In this document: piece after piece, positions 26,665 through 36,438 of the stretch
Layout: every line of letters begins with the position of its first letter
Position numbering within the stretch: the stretch's first letter is position 1
Origin: Leptospira kanakyensis
Lineage (GTDB): Bacteria; Spirochaetota; Leptospiria; Leptospirales; Leptospiraceae
Reading direction: 5' to 3'
Assembly (NCBI RefSeq): GCF_004769235.1
Contig: NZ_RQFG01000005.1
Coordinates: 1,458,794-1,522,793, forward strand
DNA length: 64,000 nucleotides
The notes under the pieces: model-generated
What the model saw: the letters and a program-made list of their open reading frames with translations, nothing else
Told to the model about the DNA's origin: nothing
Databases searched by the model: none
Made by a program: the position numbers and the translations under genes

Positions 26665-27177
26665 ATGTTGGATTGGGTAGAATCACTTAGAAGTTTATTT
26701 ACTAATGAAATAGACTGTTACAAGCGCCTTCTGGAATTGGAAGGCAAAAAAAGAGCGGCCATCCATTCTGCGGACGGAAAAACTCTCGAGTCCCTTGTCA
26801 AAGATAGTTATCATATTATGGTAGAAGCCTCCGAATTGGAACGAATTCGCATGAAGGCCATCGAAGACGTCTACGAAAAAGAAAAATTCACAAAAGACGA
26901 ATCTTCCATCACTCTCACTAGTTTTTTAAACCAAATGGATCGTGATTCCAATTTTAAACTCAAAACCTTTGCTTTAGAATTAAAGAAGGTCGTGGCAGAT
27001 TTGAAAGATGCCATCATCACGAATGATAAACTCTTAAAAACAAGAAAAGAGTTTTTGCAAACAACTGTTGACTCTTTGCAAGAGTTATCCAGAGAAAAAG
27101 TTTATACCTCACACAAACAACCGACAAGGCGTGGGCAGGGCCAAAAGGGCGCGATCATTTTGAACGCGACTGCCTAG
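26665..27177 (+). CDS. flgN: FlgN-like flagellar chaperone
   Basis: 170 residues, almost wholly helical (coiled-coil segments about 5-60 and 85-145), with a basic disordered tail (HKQPTRRGQGQKG). FlgN holds the hook-junction proteins FlgK and FlgL in the cytoplasm before export. Identity rests on this helical form and the position nine bases before flgK. GGGAAAAGGAATTCGC precedes the ATG. Confidence 0.8.
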   Translation: MLDWVESLRSLFTNEIDCYKRLLELEGKKRAAIHSADGKTLESLVKDSYHIMVEASELERIRMKAIEDVYEKEKFTKDESSITLTSFLNQMDRDSNFKLKTFALELKKVVADLKDAIITNDKLLKTRKEFLQTTVDSLQELSREKVYTSHKQPTRRGQGQKGAIILNATA

Positions 27178-27186
27178 GAGAATCGT

Positions 27187-29100
27187 ATGGGATCAACATT
27201 CCAAGGAATTGAAATAGGAAAACGAGGACTTTCGGTCCACCAACAAGCGATCCAAACCACTGGTCATAACATATCCAATGCGGATAACAAACATTATGCT
27301 CGCCAACGAGTGGTGATGAATAGTATGGATCCCCTTTATGAGCCAGCTTTCAACCGAGCAGAAGTGCCGGGGCAAATTGGACAAGGGGTAAAAATTTCCG
27401 AAATCGAAAGAGTTCGTGATAATTTCATTGATGACCGTATCATTGATTCTTCTTCTCTCAAAGAATATTGGGGGAAAAAGAACGATTATTTATACCAAGT
27501 AGAAACTGTTTTTAATGAACCAACAGGAACGACCCTTCGTTCTATGATGGATCAGTTTTGGTCTTCTTGGGAAGATCTTTCTAACTATCCAGAAGAAACA
27601 GCACATAGAGCCGTGGTCCAGGAAAAAGCGGAAGCCCTTGGTTCTCGAATGGAAGATGTGTATAGAAAACTTTCATTACTTCGCGACCAGTCCAATCGTG
27701 AGATTGAATCAAAAGTAAATCATTTGAATACAGTGGCAGAGAATATCAAATCTCTGAATGAAAAAATCACAAAATCACAAGCATTAGGTGATAATCCCAA
27801 TGACCTTTTGGATAGAAGGGATGAACTTTTACAAGAACTAGCGGGGATGGCGGACATTACCATTGGTCGTAGCGATGAAGACGAACTTATGGTTTTTATT
27901 GGCCAACAGATCCTAGTCCAAGGCCAAAAGGTTCACAAAATCGATTTGGTTGGAAATCCAAATAACGATGGCCTTTTAGATTTAAAATGGTCAGAGACTG
28001 GGGATACAGTCCTTCTTCGTAAGGGAAGTATCCAAGCTTTATACGAAATCAGAGACCGAATCCTTGTCGAAAAAATCAATGCGGTGGATGCCCTTGCCAT
28101 CAATGCAATGGATGTCATCAACGAAATCCATAAAGATGGATTTGGTTTGAATGGAAAAACCAATCTTAACTTTTTTGAAAGTCGAGCACTCGCCACCAAT
28201 ACCTTTGGTGAAATTGATACCGATGGAGATGGACTCAACGATAAAACCGCAGTGTTTCGTGTGACAGGTCGTACATCAATTGATGCCGATCGTCCGATTG
28301 GAATTTCCGGAACCATGCGTTTTCTAAAAGCAAGTCCTGGGGGAGAAACTGAAATTTTAGTTCCTTATTCCAAAGATGATACTTTGAATGCAGTCATCAA
28401 ACGAATCAATCGTTCGGAAACAGGTGTTGTGGCTTACATGTCGCATGACAACCAGTTGGCGCTAAAAGCAACCACGAACCCTCTCGATAAAAAAGAAAAC
28501 TTTATGATCCGCCACTTAGAAGACTCCGGGGAACTTCTTGTGGGTCTTACTGGAATCTTAACAGCGACTGGGGTTGCTGGGTCTTTTGATTACCGAAAAG
28601 TGGGTGAGATCAACAAATTCCAAGCCAATGCGCAGGACATCACTCTCACACCGATGTATCATCCTTCTTCTTTCTTTAAAATGTCAGAAGATGTGAGAAA
28701 CAATCCGGCAAACATTGCCGCAGCTCGTGGTAAAGATGTGAATGGATCTGGTGATTACAATTCACCAAACGGTCAAAAAGACGGATCCAATGCCCTTCTC
28801 ATTGCAGCGGCCCTCCGAGAAAAACCGGTGATGTTTGATTATTCCAAAACAACGGATGATTTTTATAACTCACTCATCTCTAGACTAGGGACAGAAGCAA
28901 GAGAAGCAAAACAAGAGTATACCACTCAAAATGAACTGATGGTGGAACTAGAAAACATGCGTCAGTCTGTGATGGGTGTGAACTTAGATGAGGAGATGGC
29001 CAATATGGTTCAGTTCCAACAATCTTATAATGCTTCCGCAAGAATGATCTCAACACTCAATGAAATGTTAGATACCATCATCAATAGGTTAGGTGTATAA
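27187..29100 (+). CDS. flgK: Flagellar hook-associated protein 1 (FlgK)
   Basis: 637 residues. FlgK is the first hook-filament junction protein. The N-terminal D0 helix and rod signature are seen ([20 protein letters not shown], then [17 protein letters not shown]), as is the C-terminal D0 ([40 protein letters not shown]). The middle contains variable domains D1-D2. AGGAGAATCGT precedes the ATG. In spirochaetes the assembled flagellum stays in the periplasm. Confidence 0.95.
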   Translation: MGSTFQGIEIGKRGLSVHQQAIQTTGHNISNADNKHYARQRVVMNSMDPLYEPAFNRAEVPGQIGQGVKISEIERVRDNFIDDRIIDSSSLKEYWGKKNDYLYQVETVFNEPTGTTLRSMMDQFWSSWEDLSNYPEETAHRAVVQEKAEALGSRMEDVYRKLSLLRDQSNREIESKVNHLNTVAENIKSLNEKITKSQALGDNPNDLLDRRDELLQELAGMADITIGRSDEDELMVFIGQQILVQGQKVHKIDLVGNPNNDGLLDLKWSETGDTVLLRKGSIQALYEIRDRILVEKINAVDALAINAMDVINEIHKDGFGLNGKTNLNFFESRALATNTFGEIDTDGDGLNDKTAVFRVTGRTSIDADRPIGISGTMRFLKASPGGETEILVPYSKDDTLNAVIKRINRSETGVVAYMSHDNQLALKATTNPLDKKENFMIRHLEDSGELLVGLTGILTATGVAGSFDYRKVGEINKFQANAQDITLTPMYHPSSFFKMSEDVRNNPANIAAARGKDVNGSGDYNSPNGQKDGSNALLIAAALREKPVMFDYSKTTDDFYNSLISRLGTEAREAKQEYTTQNELMVELENMRQSVMGVNLDEEMANMVQFQQSYNASARMISTLNEMLDTIINRLGV

Positions 29101-29102
29101 TC

Positions 29103-30371
29103 ATGATCAGAATCACTAACATGATGCAAAACAATTCCTTGGTGCGGAACTTAAACCGCCACCAAGTGGCTATGGACGAAACCCAAACCCAACTCGGTAC
29201 AGGATTAAAAATCCGTAAACCATCGGATGATCCGGGTGCGGCCACAAACCAAATGTACTTCAGGTCACGTCTGAACGAACTTTCCCAATACGAAGAAAAC
29301 ATTGGGGATGGATACCAAAGGTTACAACAGATTGATGGTGTCCTAGACAAAATGGGAGAAATTTTCCAAAGGGCTCGTGTTCTTACGGTTCAGGCCGGAA
29401 ACGGAATTTACCAAGGGGACAAGGGATTTGAATTGGAAGTGGCGATCGGTAAAGAGATCGACCAACATTTACGTGCCATTGTGGATCTTGCCAATGCTCG
29501 TGATGCGACCGGACAACCTTTGTTTGGTGGTCATGTCATCGAAAGACCTCCCTTTGAACCAATTGAATCGAAAATTAAAGGTCTGCAAGGCCTCGAACTC
29601 AAAAACCAATACGTAGGTGTAGAGTATCGCGGTGATATCGGAGAACAACTCCGTGAAATCGAAAAAGGCGAATACATTCCCATTACCATTCCTGGTAACA
29701 AAGTGTTTTGGGGAACCAACGTCAGTGTCACTTCCAAAGTGGATAACTCTGCTTACCAAGCCACTTCCGACCAAAAGTTTAAAATTGATGGAGTGGAGAT
29801 TCATATCTCTGTGGGTGATACCATCGACGATGTGATTGATAAAATCAATAACTCACCATTGGAAGTCAAAGCAAGTAAACTTGCTCAAGATAACATTTCT
29901 ATTTCTTCTACAGCACCTCACCAAATTTGGTTAGAGGATGTGGATGGAGGGACTGTACTTCGTGACATTGGACTCATTGAACCAAGTGCGAGCGAACCAC
30001 CGAATAACTTTTCTAAGTCGGCAACGGTCACTGGACTTTCTGTATTTGATGTTCTCATCCAACTTCGAAATGATTTGATCCAAAAAGACCAAGAACGAAT
30101 CGGTGGAAGGGATTTGGGTGATTTGGATTTGGCTTTGGAAAATATCCTTCGCCACCGGTCAACCATTGGTGCTCGTATGAATCGTTTGGAACAACATGAA
30201 GAACGAGTTTCTTACGACAAAATGTATATGACAGAACTTCTTGCTAAAAACGAAGGTATCGATTTCCCAGAAACCATTATGAATATGAAGTGGTTAGAAA
30301 CAATTCATAGTTATGCGTTAAATGTTGGTTCTAAAATTATCAAACCAACTCTTATGGATTTCCTTCGGTAA
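29103..30371 (+). CDS. flgL: Flagellar hook-associated protein 3 (FlgL)
   Basis: 422 residues. FlgL joins FlgK to the filament. The flagellin-like N-terminus is clear (MIRITNMMQNNSLVRNLNRH, LGTGLKIRKPSDDPGAATNQ, YEENIGDGYQRLQQIDGVLD), with GQPLFGGH and a C-terminal helix (RMNRLEQHEERVSYDKMYMT, IMNMKWLETIHSYALNVGSK). It starts two bases after flgK. The middle domain is longer than in enteric FlgL (about 317 residues). Confidence 0.94.
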   Translation: MIRITNMMQNNSLVRNLNRHQVAMDETQTQLGTGLKIRKPSDDPGAATNQMYFRSRLNELSQYEENIGDGYQRLQQIDGVLDKMGEIFQRARVLTVQAGNGIYQGDKGFELEVAIGKEIDQHLRAIVDLANARDATGQPLFGGHVIERPPFEPIESKIKGLQGLELKNQYVGVEYRGDIGEQLREIEKGEYIPITIPGNKVFWGTNVSVTSKVDNSAYQATSDQKFKIDGVEIHISVGDTIDDVIDKINNSPLEVKASKLAQDNISISSTAPHQIWLEDVDGGTVLRDIGLIEPSASEPPNNFSKSATVTGLSVFDVLIQLRNDLIQKDQERIGGRDLGDLDLALENILRHRSTIGARMNRLEQHEERVSYDKMYMTELLAKNEGIDFPETIMNMKWLETIHSYALNVGSKIIKPTLMDFLR

Positions 30372-30423
30372 CGGAAACTAAATGACGGTTATATTAGAAA
30401 GAAAAGAAAGTACAGGAACTAGA

Positions 30424-30885
30424 ATGTCGGTAACGATTCACACAAAACCTTTCGGAACCATCCAAGTGGACGCAAAACAAATCCTAAAATTCCCGCAAGG
30501 GTTACTTGGATTTGATGAATTTGATGAGTATGCTCTCATTGAAGAAAGTCCAGAAAGTCCATTTAAATGGTTACAATCCACAAAGGAATCGGGACTTGCA
30601 TTTATTGTCATCCAACCTGAACTATTTATGAATGATTATAAACCAGCGGTTTCTGATGAGGAATTACATGACATTGGACTTACCACTTGGAAAGACGGCC
30701 TTATTTTTCTCATTGTTACCATTCCCCATGATAACCCAAAAGGGATGACGGCCAATTTACAAGGCCCGATCATTTTGAATGGAAAAGAAGGAAAAGGGAA
30801 ACAATGTATTTCTCGAGATGAAAATCATCCCATTCGAAAAAATATAATCGAATCTATGGAAGAGATGTCTTCCGAAAAGGTATAA
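30424..30885 (+). CDS. fliW: Flagellar assembly factor FliW
   Basis: 153 residues. FliW binds flagellin and sequesters CsrA, coupling flagellin translation to export. Signature: TKPFGTIQVDAKQILKFPQG LLGFDEFDEY (two pieces), SPFKWLQST, and a C-terminal NLQGPIILN. An in-frame ATG at 30382 would add 14 residues. The ATG at 30424 has AGGAACTAGA upstream and matches the family start, so it was chosen. Adjacent to csrA, as in many bacteria. Confidence 0.93.
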   Translation: MSVTIHTKPFGTIQVDAKQILKFPQGLLGFDEFDEYALIEESPESPFKWLQSTKESGLAFIVIQPELFMNDYKPAVSDEELHDIGLTTWKDGLIFLIVTIPHDNPKGMTANLQGPIILNGKEGKGKQCISRDENHPIRKNIIESMEEMSSEKV

Positions 30886-30888
30886 TCC

Positions 30889-31128
30889 GTGTTAGTTCTC
30901 GCAAGGAGGAGCAACCAATCGATTATGATCGGTGACGATATCGAAATTGTGATTGTCGATATCAAAGGGGATCAAGTTAAGATTGGTGTCAAAGCTCCCA
31001 AAAATGTTTCTGTCCACCGGGCGGAAGTGTATAAAGAAATTCAGGAAGAAAATAAAAAAGCCGCCGGAGCCAATATCAAACCAGAAGATTTGGGCAAACT
31101 CGGTGATTTGTTCAAAAAGAAAACTTAA
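30889..31128 (+). CDS. csrA: Carbon storage regulator CsrA
   Basis: 79 residues from a GTG start three bases after fli[21 protein letters not shown] and [20 protein letters not shown] are the conserved RNA-binding beta-strands, including the GV.AP....V.R.E motif. The C-terminal tail is longer than in E. coli CsrA. It represses translation at GGA-containing leaders, classically that of flagellin, and is antagonised by FliW. Confidence 0.96.
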   Translation: MLVLARRSNQSIMIGDDIEIVIVDIKGDQVKIGVKAPKNVSVHRAEVYKEIQEENKKAAGANIKPEDLGKLGDLFKKKT

Positions 31129-31189
31129 CTTGATCTTTCTTTAGATTTGTCTTTCCCTGGAATCTAATCTCTAGGGAGAGAAATTCGAT

Positions 31190-31864
31190 TTGAAACGTAG
31201 ATTTTTAGTCTGGTTGTTGCCACTCATCGCCGTTTGGTTCCAACGTTTGATTGGCCTCACTTCCAGGTTTCGTTTTCTGACAAACGAACGATACGAAGAA
31301 TTATTCAAAAACAAAAAACCATTTATCTATTCAATTTGGCATACGAACGTTTTGTACTCTCCTTATTTGCACAGGGGAAAAGACGTAGCCGTTTTGATTT
31401 CTGAATCCAAAGACGGAGACTATATCAATCAAGTCGTTCATCGGTTTGGAAATACAAGTGTTCGGGGGAGTAGTTCCAAAGGTGGGTCAAAGGCATTAAA
31501 GGCTGTGATCCAACATTTAAAGAAAGGTTTACCTGCTGCCTTTACACCTGACGGCCCACGTGGCCCCGCCTTCATTCTCCAACCGGGAATCATTGCTGCA
31601 GCGCAGGTCACTCAAGTTCCCATAGTTCCATTTCATTATGAGTGTAGTAGGCAATGGATTTTAGAAAGAGCTTGGGACAAACATAGAGTTCCGAAACCCT
31701 TTACTACTTTTGTTGTTTCTTACGGCGAACCCATTTCGGTTCCTCGTAATTTGAATGAAGAAGAGTTTGAAGCAATACGTCTAAAAGTAGAAGATGCGAT
31801 GTTAAAGAATCGTGATCTAACCAGAAAAGAAGCCGAACGAATTCATAGAGGAGAATCCAAATGA
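31190..31864 (+). CDS. DUF374-type lysophospholipid acyltransferase-like protein
   Basis: 224 residues with an N-terminal hydrophobic anchor ([13 protein letters not shown]). The DUF374 pattern is present: [49 protein letters not shown] and [15 protein letters not shown]. The family has an acyltransferase fold with H(X)4 and DGPRGP motifs and is thought to act in envelope lipid synthesis. TTG start with AGGGAGAG upstream; the stop overlaps the OsmC gene by four bases. Confidence 0.85.
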   Translation: MKRRFLVWLLPLIAVWFQRLIGLTSRFRFLTNERYEELFKNKKPFIYSIWHTNVLYSPYLHRGKDVAVLISESKDGDYINQVVHRFGNTSVRGSSSKGGSKALKAVIQHLKKGLPAAFTPDGPRGPAFILQPGIIAAAQVTQVPIVPFHYECSRQWILERAWDKHRVPKPFTTFVVSYGEPISVPRNLNEEEFEAIRLKVEDAMLKNRDLTRKEAERIHRGESK

Positions 31865-32265
31865 CAGCAGTATTTGAAGACAAGGTAGTAGTATCCACTG
31901 CCAAAACGAAATACGAAACTAAAATTTCAGCAGGTAAACATAGTTGGATTGCTGACGAACCGGCTTCCAAAGAAGGAACGGATCTTGGGCCCATGCCAAC
32001 AGAATTGTTAGCTTCTTCTTTAGGTGCTTGCACATCGATTACAGTAAGAATGTATGCTGATAAAAAAGAATATCCTTTGGATTCTGTAGAAGTTCACGTA
32101 ACAATCGATAAACGATCAGCAGAGGATCATAAATTTACAAGAGTTGTGGTTCTTTCTGGAAATCTAAGCACAGAACAACGAGAGAGGTTACTCGCTGTTG
32201 CCAATGCTTGTCCGGTGCATAAACTTTTGTCTGGGAAAATTGAAATCGAAACTAATTTAGGTTAG
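31861..32265 (+). CDS. OsmC/Ohr-family protein
   Basis: 134 residues. The OsmC fold has two redox-active cysteines, here in [17 protein letters not shown] (Cys about 59) and [15 protein letters not shown] (Cys about 120). These thiol peroxidases reduce organic or fatty-acid hydroperoxides. The spacing with VTIDK...F closest resembles the YhfA/OsmC branch rather than Ohr. It starts inside the stop of the preceding acyltransferase gene. Confidence 0.9.
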   Translation: MTAVFEDKVVVSTAKTKYETKISAGKHSWIADEPASKEGTDLGPMPTELLASSLGACTSITVRMYADKKEYPLDSVEVHVTIDKRSAEDHKFTRVVVLSGNLSTEQRERLLAVANACPVHKLLSGKIEIETNLG

Positions 32266-32275
32266 TGAATGATCA

Positions 32276-33103
32276 CTAAACCCAAAGGGGAATCACAGTG
32301 GCTGAACCTCCGTCCCATTCGATCTTTGTATGGAAATGTTTTCCTTCTTGGATTCTTGGGACCTTGGCTCCATTGACATAGAAAGTTCCGCCTGTGTATT
32401 CATGGGTTTCTCTTTCTTTCTTTTTACTAATGGCGTGGTGCATATGGCCCGACAGAACCAAGGGTACTTTTTTCCCGATGGATTTAGCGTAACTAATGGC
32501 TTCTGTTAGATCCATGTCTCCCCAGTCCCCACCTTCTTTTTTAAATTCTGCCCCATAAATTGAATTTTTTGCTGCACCCAAACCAAAAGGCCCGTTATGC
32601 GAAAGAAAAAATAAATTTTTCTCTTTGGTTCCATCGATCAGACGTTTGTATTTTTCGATCGATGTTTCCATATTGGAAACCATATAGGTTTTTTGCATAT
32701 TGGGTGCAAAACTAAGACCCCCACCCATAGCATGAGGCCGCCCTACGATAAGGCTTAAATCCAATTCAGGGGATAAAACTAAAGAACTGTAACCGAGTAA
32801 TGAGATAGGTTTTACTAACTCTGAAAGTTTTCGCATCCTACGGTTTTGACCAATTTGCCCTGAATGGATGAGGATTTTGGATTGGATCACTTCTCCAATG
32901 ATAGATGTGAGACTCATCCCATCCCAATTCCCGGGTATCATATACGCGCGTTTGGTGAGACCTTGGAAAGAAATTTTACCAAGTTTGGGATTTCCTCGAA
33001 GGTCTCCTGTAAAAAACAAACAATCGTAATCCGATGCATTGAAATACTCGATATCAAGTTGGTTCCAATACCCGTGGATGTCTCCAATCAGTGCAAATTT
33101 CAT
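32276..33103 (-). CDS. Calcineurin-like metallophosphoesterase
   Basis: 275 residues, cytoplasmic. The five metal-binding blocks are seen: LIGDIHGY, FTGDLRGNP, IPGNWDG, FLSHNGPFG and VLSGHMHHA. The substrate is not predictable; UDP-2,3-diacylglucosamine hydrolase (LpxH) is not favoured because its specific motifs are lacking. It lies 20 bases downstream of the GH31 gene on the same strand and converges on osmC. Confidence 0.86.
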   Translation of the reverse strand: MKFALIGDIHGYWNQLDIEYFNASDYDCLFFTGDLRGNPKLGKISFQGLTKRAYMIPGNWDGMSLTSIIGEVIQSKILIHSGQIGQNRRMRKLSELVKPISLLGYSSLVLSPELDLSLIVGRPHAMGGGLSFAPNMQKTYMVSNMETSIEKYKRLIDGTKEKNLFFLSHNGPFGLGAAKNSIYGAEFKKEGGDWGDMDLTEAISYAKSIGKKVPLVLSGHMHHAISKKKERETHEYTGGTFYVNGAKVPRIQEGKHFHTKIEWDGGSATVIPLWV

Positions 33104-33123
33104 TTGGGTTTTTTCTCCACTAC

Positions 33124-35358
33124 TTAGTCTTTATTACGAATGGAACTAATCGAAGAACGGATAAGGCCTTCCGATTTTCCACCGACACGAATGAAAGCCG
33201 GTGGTTTTCCGATGGGTGCGGGAACTTGTACTTTTCTATAACCGTCGTAAGTGGTTCCTGTCCAAAGGTGTTGCCATCTTCCACGAGGAAGGTAAACTTC
33301 CTGAACAATTTCCCCACTTTCCACAACCGGAGCCACAAGAAGGTCATCTCCTAGGAAAAACTGGTATTTATACTTTAATAAATTTTTGTCTTCAGGTTCC
33401 ACAATCGCATTGTGTCGCACTACAGGAATTCCTGTTTGAGATGCTTCTTCCACCAAACTTTGAATATATGGTTTAAGAGCAAAATGGATTCTGGCAATTT
33501 TTGCAAAAAGTGTCACTGTGTCTTCGTCACCAAGGGATTTGGTTCCATCCGGTTTGGTATAAGTATAAACTTGCCAATTTTTGAGAGGTTTGTTTCCTTC
33601 ATGCGTACGGAAAACTGGTGTGAAGGCAGAGGCTTCCGCCCATCGTAAAAGAAGTTCTTTGGGTCTATGATAGTTACGAAGTGGATTGGAAATGGTTGTG
33701 TAACCACCAATATCACTATGATTGAGCGCATAACCACTGATACCTGAACTTGTGAGTCCAACGATAGAAGAAGGAAGTCCGTCATTGGTTCCAAAACTCA
33801 CCATTTGGTCTCCTTCCCAAAAAAGTGTAGAGTGGGCATTGGAATAACTGTATCCGGCTCTTGTGAAAAAAACAATTTTTCCTTCCATCCCAGCTTCTCT
33901 TATGGCCTCACGATTGACCTTGGCCCAATCGACCGGATAACGGTTGTGATAGATTTTGGCATCAACACCTGAATAAAGTTTGGCGTCATAAGGCAACCAC
34001 TCTCCGAAATCAGCCATCCAACCAGAAAGACCCATCCCAATCATATTTTTTTTGATCAGGTCTTTGGTCCAACGAACGGCTGCCGGATTGGTGAGGTCAA
34101 TCAGGTAAGCGGGAAATCCAACGGTTTGGATGAGATAGTCTTCACCGTTTTGGTTTTTTACAAGATACCCTTTTGATTTTGCTTCTGTTAAGAGTGGGTT
34201 TGTAAAATCATCTCCCGGTTTTTTAGGATCTGTATCGGCAAGGAAGGAATTAATATAACCTAACACCTGTAAATTTTGATCATTCATCGACTTAACAAAT
34301 TTTTTAAAGTCAGGATACAAAGTATCATCCGCATACCAACGCCATTTGAGTTGGTCTCCAAAATTTGTAACTCGTCTTCCGCACCAGTCCTGGATCCAAA
34401 GTGCTGTCACAGGGTTTCCTGCATCTTTTGCTTGTTTGACGATGGCAGAAACTTTTTCAGTTCCCCCTTGGATACCAAGCCAAGTTCCATAAGCCCAATC
34501 TGGGAGTTTTGGAAATCTACCTGTTTTTTTGGTATAAGCTTCAATCAGAGCTTTGGAAGAAGTTCCAATCCAAATGGTTCCGGTAAGAGATTTTTCCGAT
34601 TGGAAATCCCAAAATTCTACTTTGATTTTTTTGGAATCTCCAAAATCAAAATTCGCATAACCACTGTTTTCAAAAAAAACAGAACGGTTTTCGGAAGTAA
34701 TATAGTGAGGGATCGGTGCATAGGTTGTGTAAGCGTTTCCACCGGCACCTGCGAGTAAGTTTGCTCCTGCCGTGATCGGTTGGTCACCGCGTCCGACTCC
34801 TTGTTCTTCTGTAAACAAAAACGGAGTTTTTCCTTTGAGTTCATCATAAGTGAATTGTTCGCCGAGCCCAAAGATTTTTTCATCAGGTGAAGAACCGTAA
34901 TGGAGCTGGATTCTGTTGAGTGTGGGATCCGAAAGGGTGATTTTGAATTCGATTTCGGTTTCGGATTTAGCGATAAAGAGGATTTGGTAATCGCTAGAAC
35001 AATCCTTTCCCGTTAACTTTCCTGTGATGCTGACTTTTCCCGATTCTTTTTTGATTTCATCTATGGATTGTTTGGTGCAGGATTTTTGGAGGTTTTCTTT
35101 AAATTGAAAGGATGCCATCCGATATTTGGATGTGGTTTCTTTGGCAAAAGCCAAAAGAAACGGTTCGTTTAACGAAAGTTTGATAAAGTCTTTTGCGAGG
35201 GACTGGTTTCTTAATGTGAATTCATTTGTGGATTGAATCCATTGGATTTTTTGTGTTATGGGAAAGGATTCTTCCGAAATGGGAAGGTTGGAAATGACCC
35301 GAGAAGCACATTCCAAAAAGAAAATTGAAAACGAGAGAAAAAATAAACGAGATACCAT
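33124..35358 (-). CDS. GH31 glycosidase lipoprotein, sulfoquinovosidase (YihQ)-like
   Basis: 744 residues. MVSRLFFLSFSIFFLECASR is a lipoprotein signal. The (beta/alpha)8 domain closely follows E. coli YihQ: WIQDWCGRRVTNFG, GWMADFGEWLP (nucleophile Asp450), FWEGDQMVSFG (acid/base Asp517), HSDIGGYTT, RTHEGNKP and APIGKPPAFIR. The two catalytic Asp are 67 residues apart, as in YihQ. Of the three sulfonate-binding residues I recall for YihQ (R301, W304, Y508), Trp339 and Tyr553 are kept but the Arg is Gln336. Substrate is therefore uncertain. The ATG at 35358 has GGAGGGG upstream; an in-frame start at 35523 was rejected. Confidence 0.85.
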   Translation of the reverse strand: MVSRLFFLSFSIFFLECASRVISNLPISEESFPITQKIQWIQSTNEFTLRNQSLAKDFIKLSLNEPFLLAFAKETTSKYRMASFQFKENLQKSCTKQSIDEIKKESGKVSITGKLTGKDCSSDYQILFIAKSETEIEFKITLSDPTLNRIQLHYGSSPDEKIFGLGEQFTYDELKGKTPFLFTEEQGVGRGDQPITAGANLLAGAGGNAYTTYAPIPHYITSENRSVFFENSGYANFDFGDSKKIKVEFWDFQSEKSLTGTIWIGTSSKALIEAYTKKTGRFPKLPDWAYGTWLGIQGGTEKVSAIVKQAKDAGNPVTALWIQDWCGRRVTNFGDQLKWRWYADDTLYPDFKKFVKSMNDQNLQVLGYINSFLADTDPKKPGDDFTNPLLTEAKSKGYLVKNQNGEDYLIQTVGFPAYLIDLTNPAAVRWTKDLIKKNMIGMGLSGWMADFGEWLPYDAKLYSGVDAKIYHNRYPVDWAKVNREAIREAGMEGKIVFFTRAGYSYSNAHSTLFWEGDQMVSFGTNDGLPSSIVGLTSSGISGYALNHSDIGGYTTISNPLRNYHRPKELLLRWAEASAFTPVFRTHEGNKPLKNWQVYTYTKPDGTKSLGDEDTVTLFAKIARIHFALKPYIQSLVEEASQTGIPVVRHNAIVEPEDKNLLKYKYQFFLGDDLLVAPVVESGEIVQEVYLPRGRWQHLWTGTTYDGYRKVQVPAPIGKPPAFIRVGGKSEGLIRSSISSIRNKD

Positions 35359-35417
35359 CGACCCCTCCAGGAGCAGGAGTAAGTGGATCGATGGTTTTGT
35401 GTTTCGTAAATCCTTTT

Positions 35418-36266
35418 TTAAACTTTCTTGCGATCCACTCCACCCACACGAGGAGCTGCAGCAGCACCTTGTTTGGCACCAAATACGGCGACTGCTTGTT
35501 TCGGTAGGCTCGACTTTCTCCATTCAAACCAAGAACCTTGGTAGGTTGTGATGTCGATATAACCTGCTTCACGAAGCATGAGTGCGAGTAAACAAGACCG
35601 AGCCCCGTTGTAATCATAAATCACAGTGGGTCTTTCTGGCATAAAAGGAAAACCATTCAGGCGTTTTTTGAATAAAGAACGTTCGATGAGGTTGGCTTCC
35701 CCATCATACAAATTTCTCCAATCCCATAAAAAAGCTCCTGGCAAACGACCACAAAGAGTTCCCTCTTCTGGAGCGGTAAGGCGTGGCAATCGGCCTTCGT
35801 ATTCTTCCATGGTTCTGGCATCAAAAATTTGGAGTTTCGTAAGATTTCGCTCCATAAAGGCTTTGTCCACGACACCTTCAATGGGTTTTACTTTATCAGC
35901 AATCGGAGGTTCTACTTTTAGTTCCCCTTTTGCTTTATTTCCCGTAGCAGGCCATTTTTGGCCTAGGACATAGGCATCTTTGATCCCCATTCCACGAAGT
36001 AAATAGACCATACGAGTGGAAAACATTCCCATTCCCTCATCGAAAACGATGATTCGAGTCTTTTTTGATTTTTGGAATTCTTGTACGACAGCAGTCATTG
36101 GCCCGTACAATTTTTTTTGGGATTCTGGATCGGATCCAAATGCTTTTTTGATAAATGGATAGTAGTAAGCACCTTCTAATGTTTCTTCTTCATATGCTGA
36201 TTGGGAACGACAATCGATGAGGAAGTCACCAGGTTCTATTTCGGTTTTAAGAAAGTTCCAGTTCAA
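35418..36266 (-). CDS. Two-domain rhodanese-like protein lacking the catalytic cysteine
   Basis: 282 residues with tandem rhodanese domains (about 1-120 and 140-255), as in thiosulfate/3-mercaptopyruvate sulfurtransferases. The first domain has [20 protein letters not shown], as expected for the inactive one. In the second, the active loop CxxGxxR reads YDYNGARSC, so the persulfide-forming Cys is Asp218. It is probably not a classical sulfurtransferase. The C-terminal 30 residues ([15 protein letters not shown]) are basic. It lies 59 bases upstream of the GH31 gene on the same strand. Confidence 0.82.
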   Translation of the reverse strand: MNWNFLKTEIEPGDFLIDCRSQSAYEEETLEGAYYYPFIKKAFGSDPESQKKLYGPMTAVVQEFQKSKKTRIIVFDEGMGMFSTRMVYLLRGMGIKDAYVLGQKWPATGNKAKGELKVEPPIADKVKPIEGVVDKAFMERNLTKLQIFDARTMEEYEGRLPRLTAPEEGTLCGRLPGAFLWDWRNLYDGEANLIERSLFKKRLNGFPFMPERPTVIYDYNGARSCLLALMLREAGYIDITTYQGSWFEWRKSSLPKQAVAVFGAKQGAAAAPRVGGVDRKKV

Positions 36267-36438
36267 AAAAGTATTCTCCTATTTCTTACATTACTTTTCC
36301 ACCCCTCGAATTTTTGAAAGTCTGAAAACCAAAAAAAAAGTTCGTCCTCGGTTCGAGACATAATGAGAAAAGAAATCAAAGGGAGGCCAGTTGATTCTGT
36401 AGGGTAGACCAGCCGATAATCACTATAATCGGTATTCC

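Noticed and set aside
34276..34758. 160-codon plus-strand frame inside the GH31 gene
   Set aside because: It is antisense to the conserved catalytic domain and looks like a by-product of codon use.
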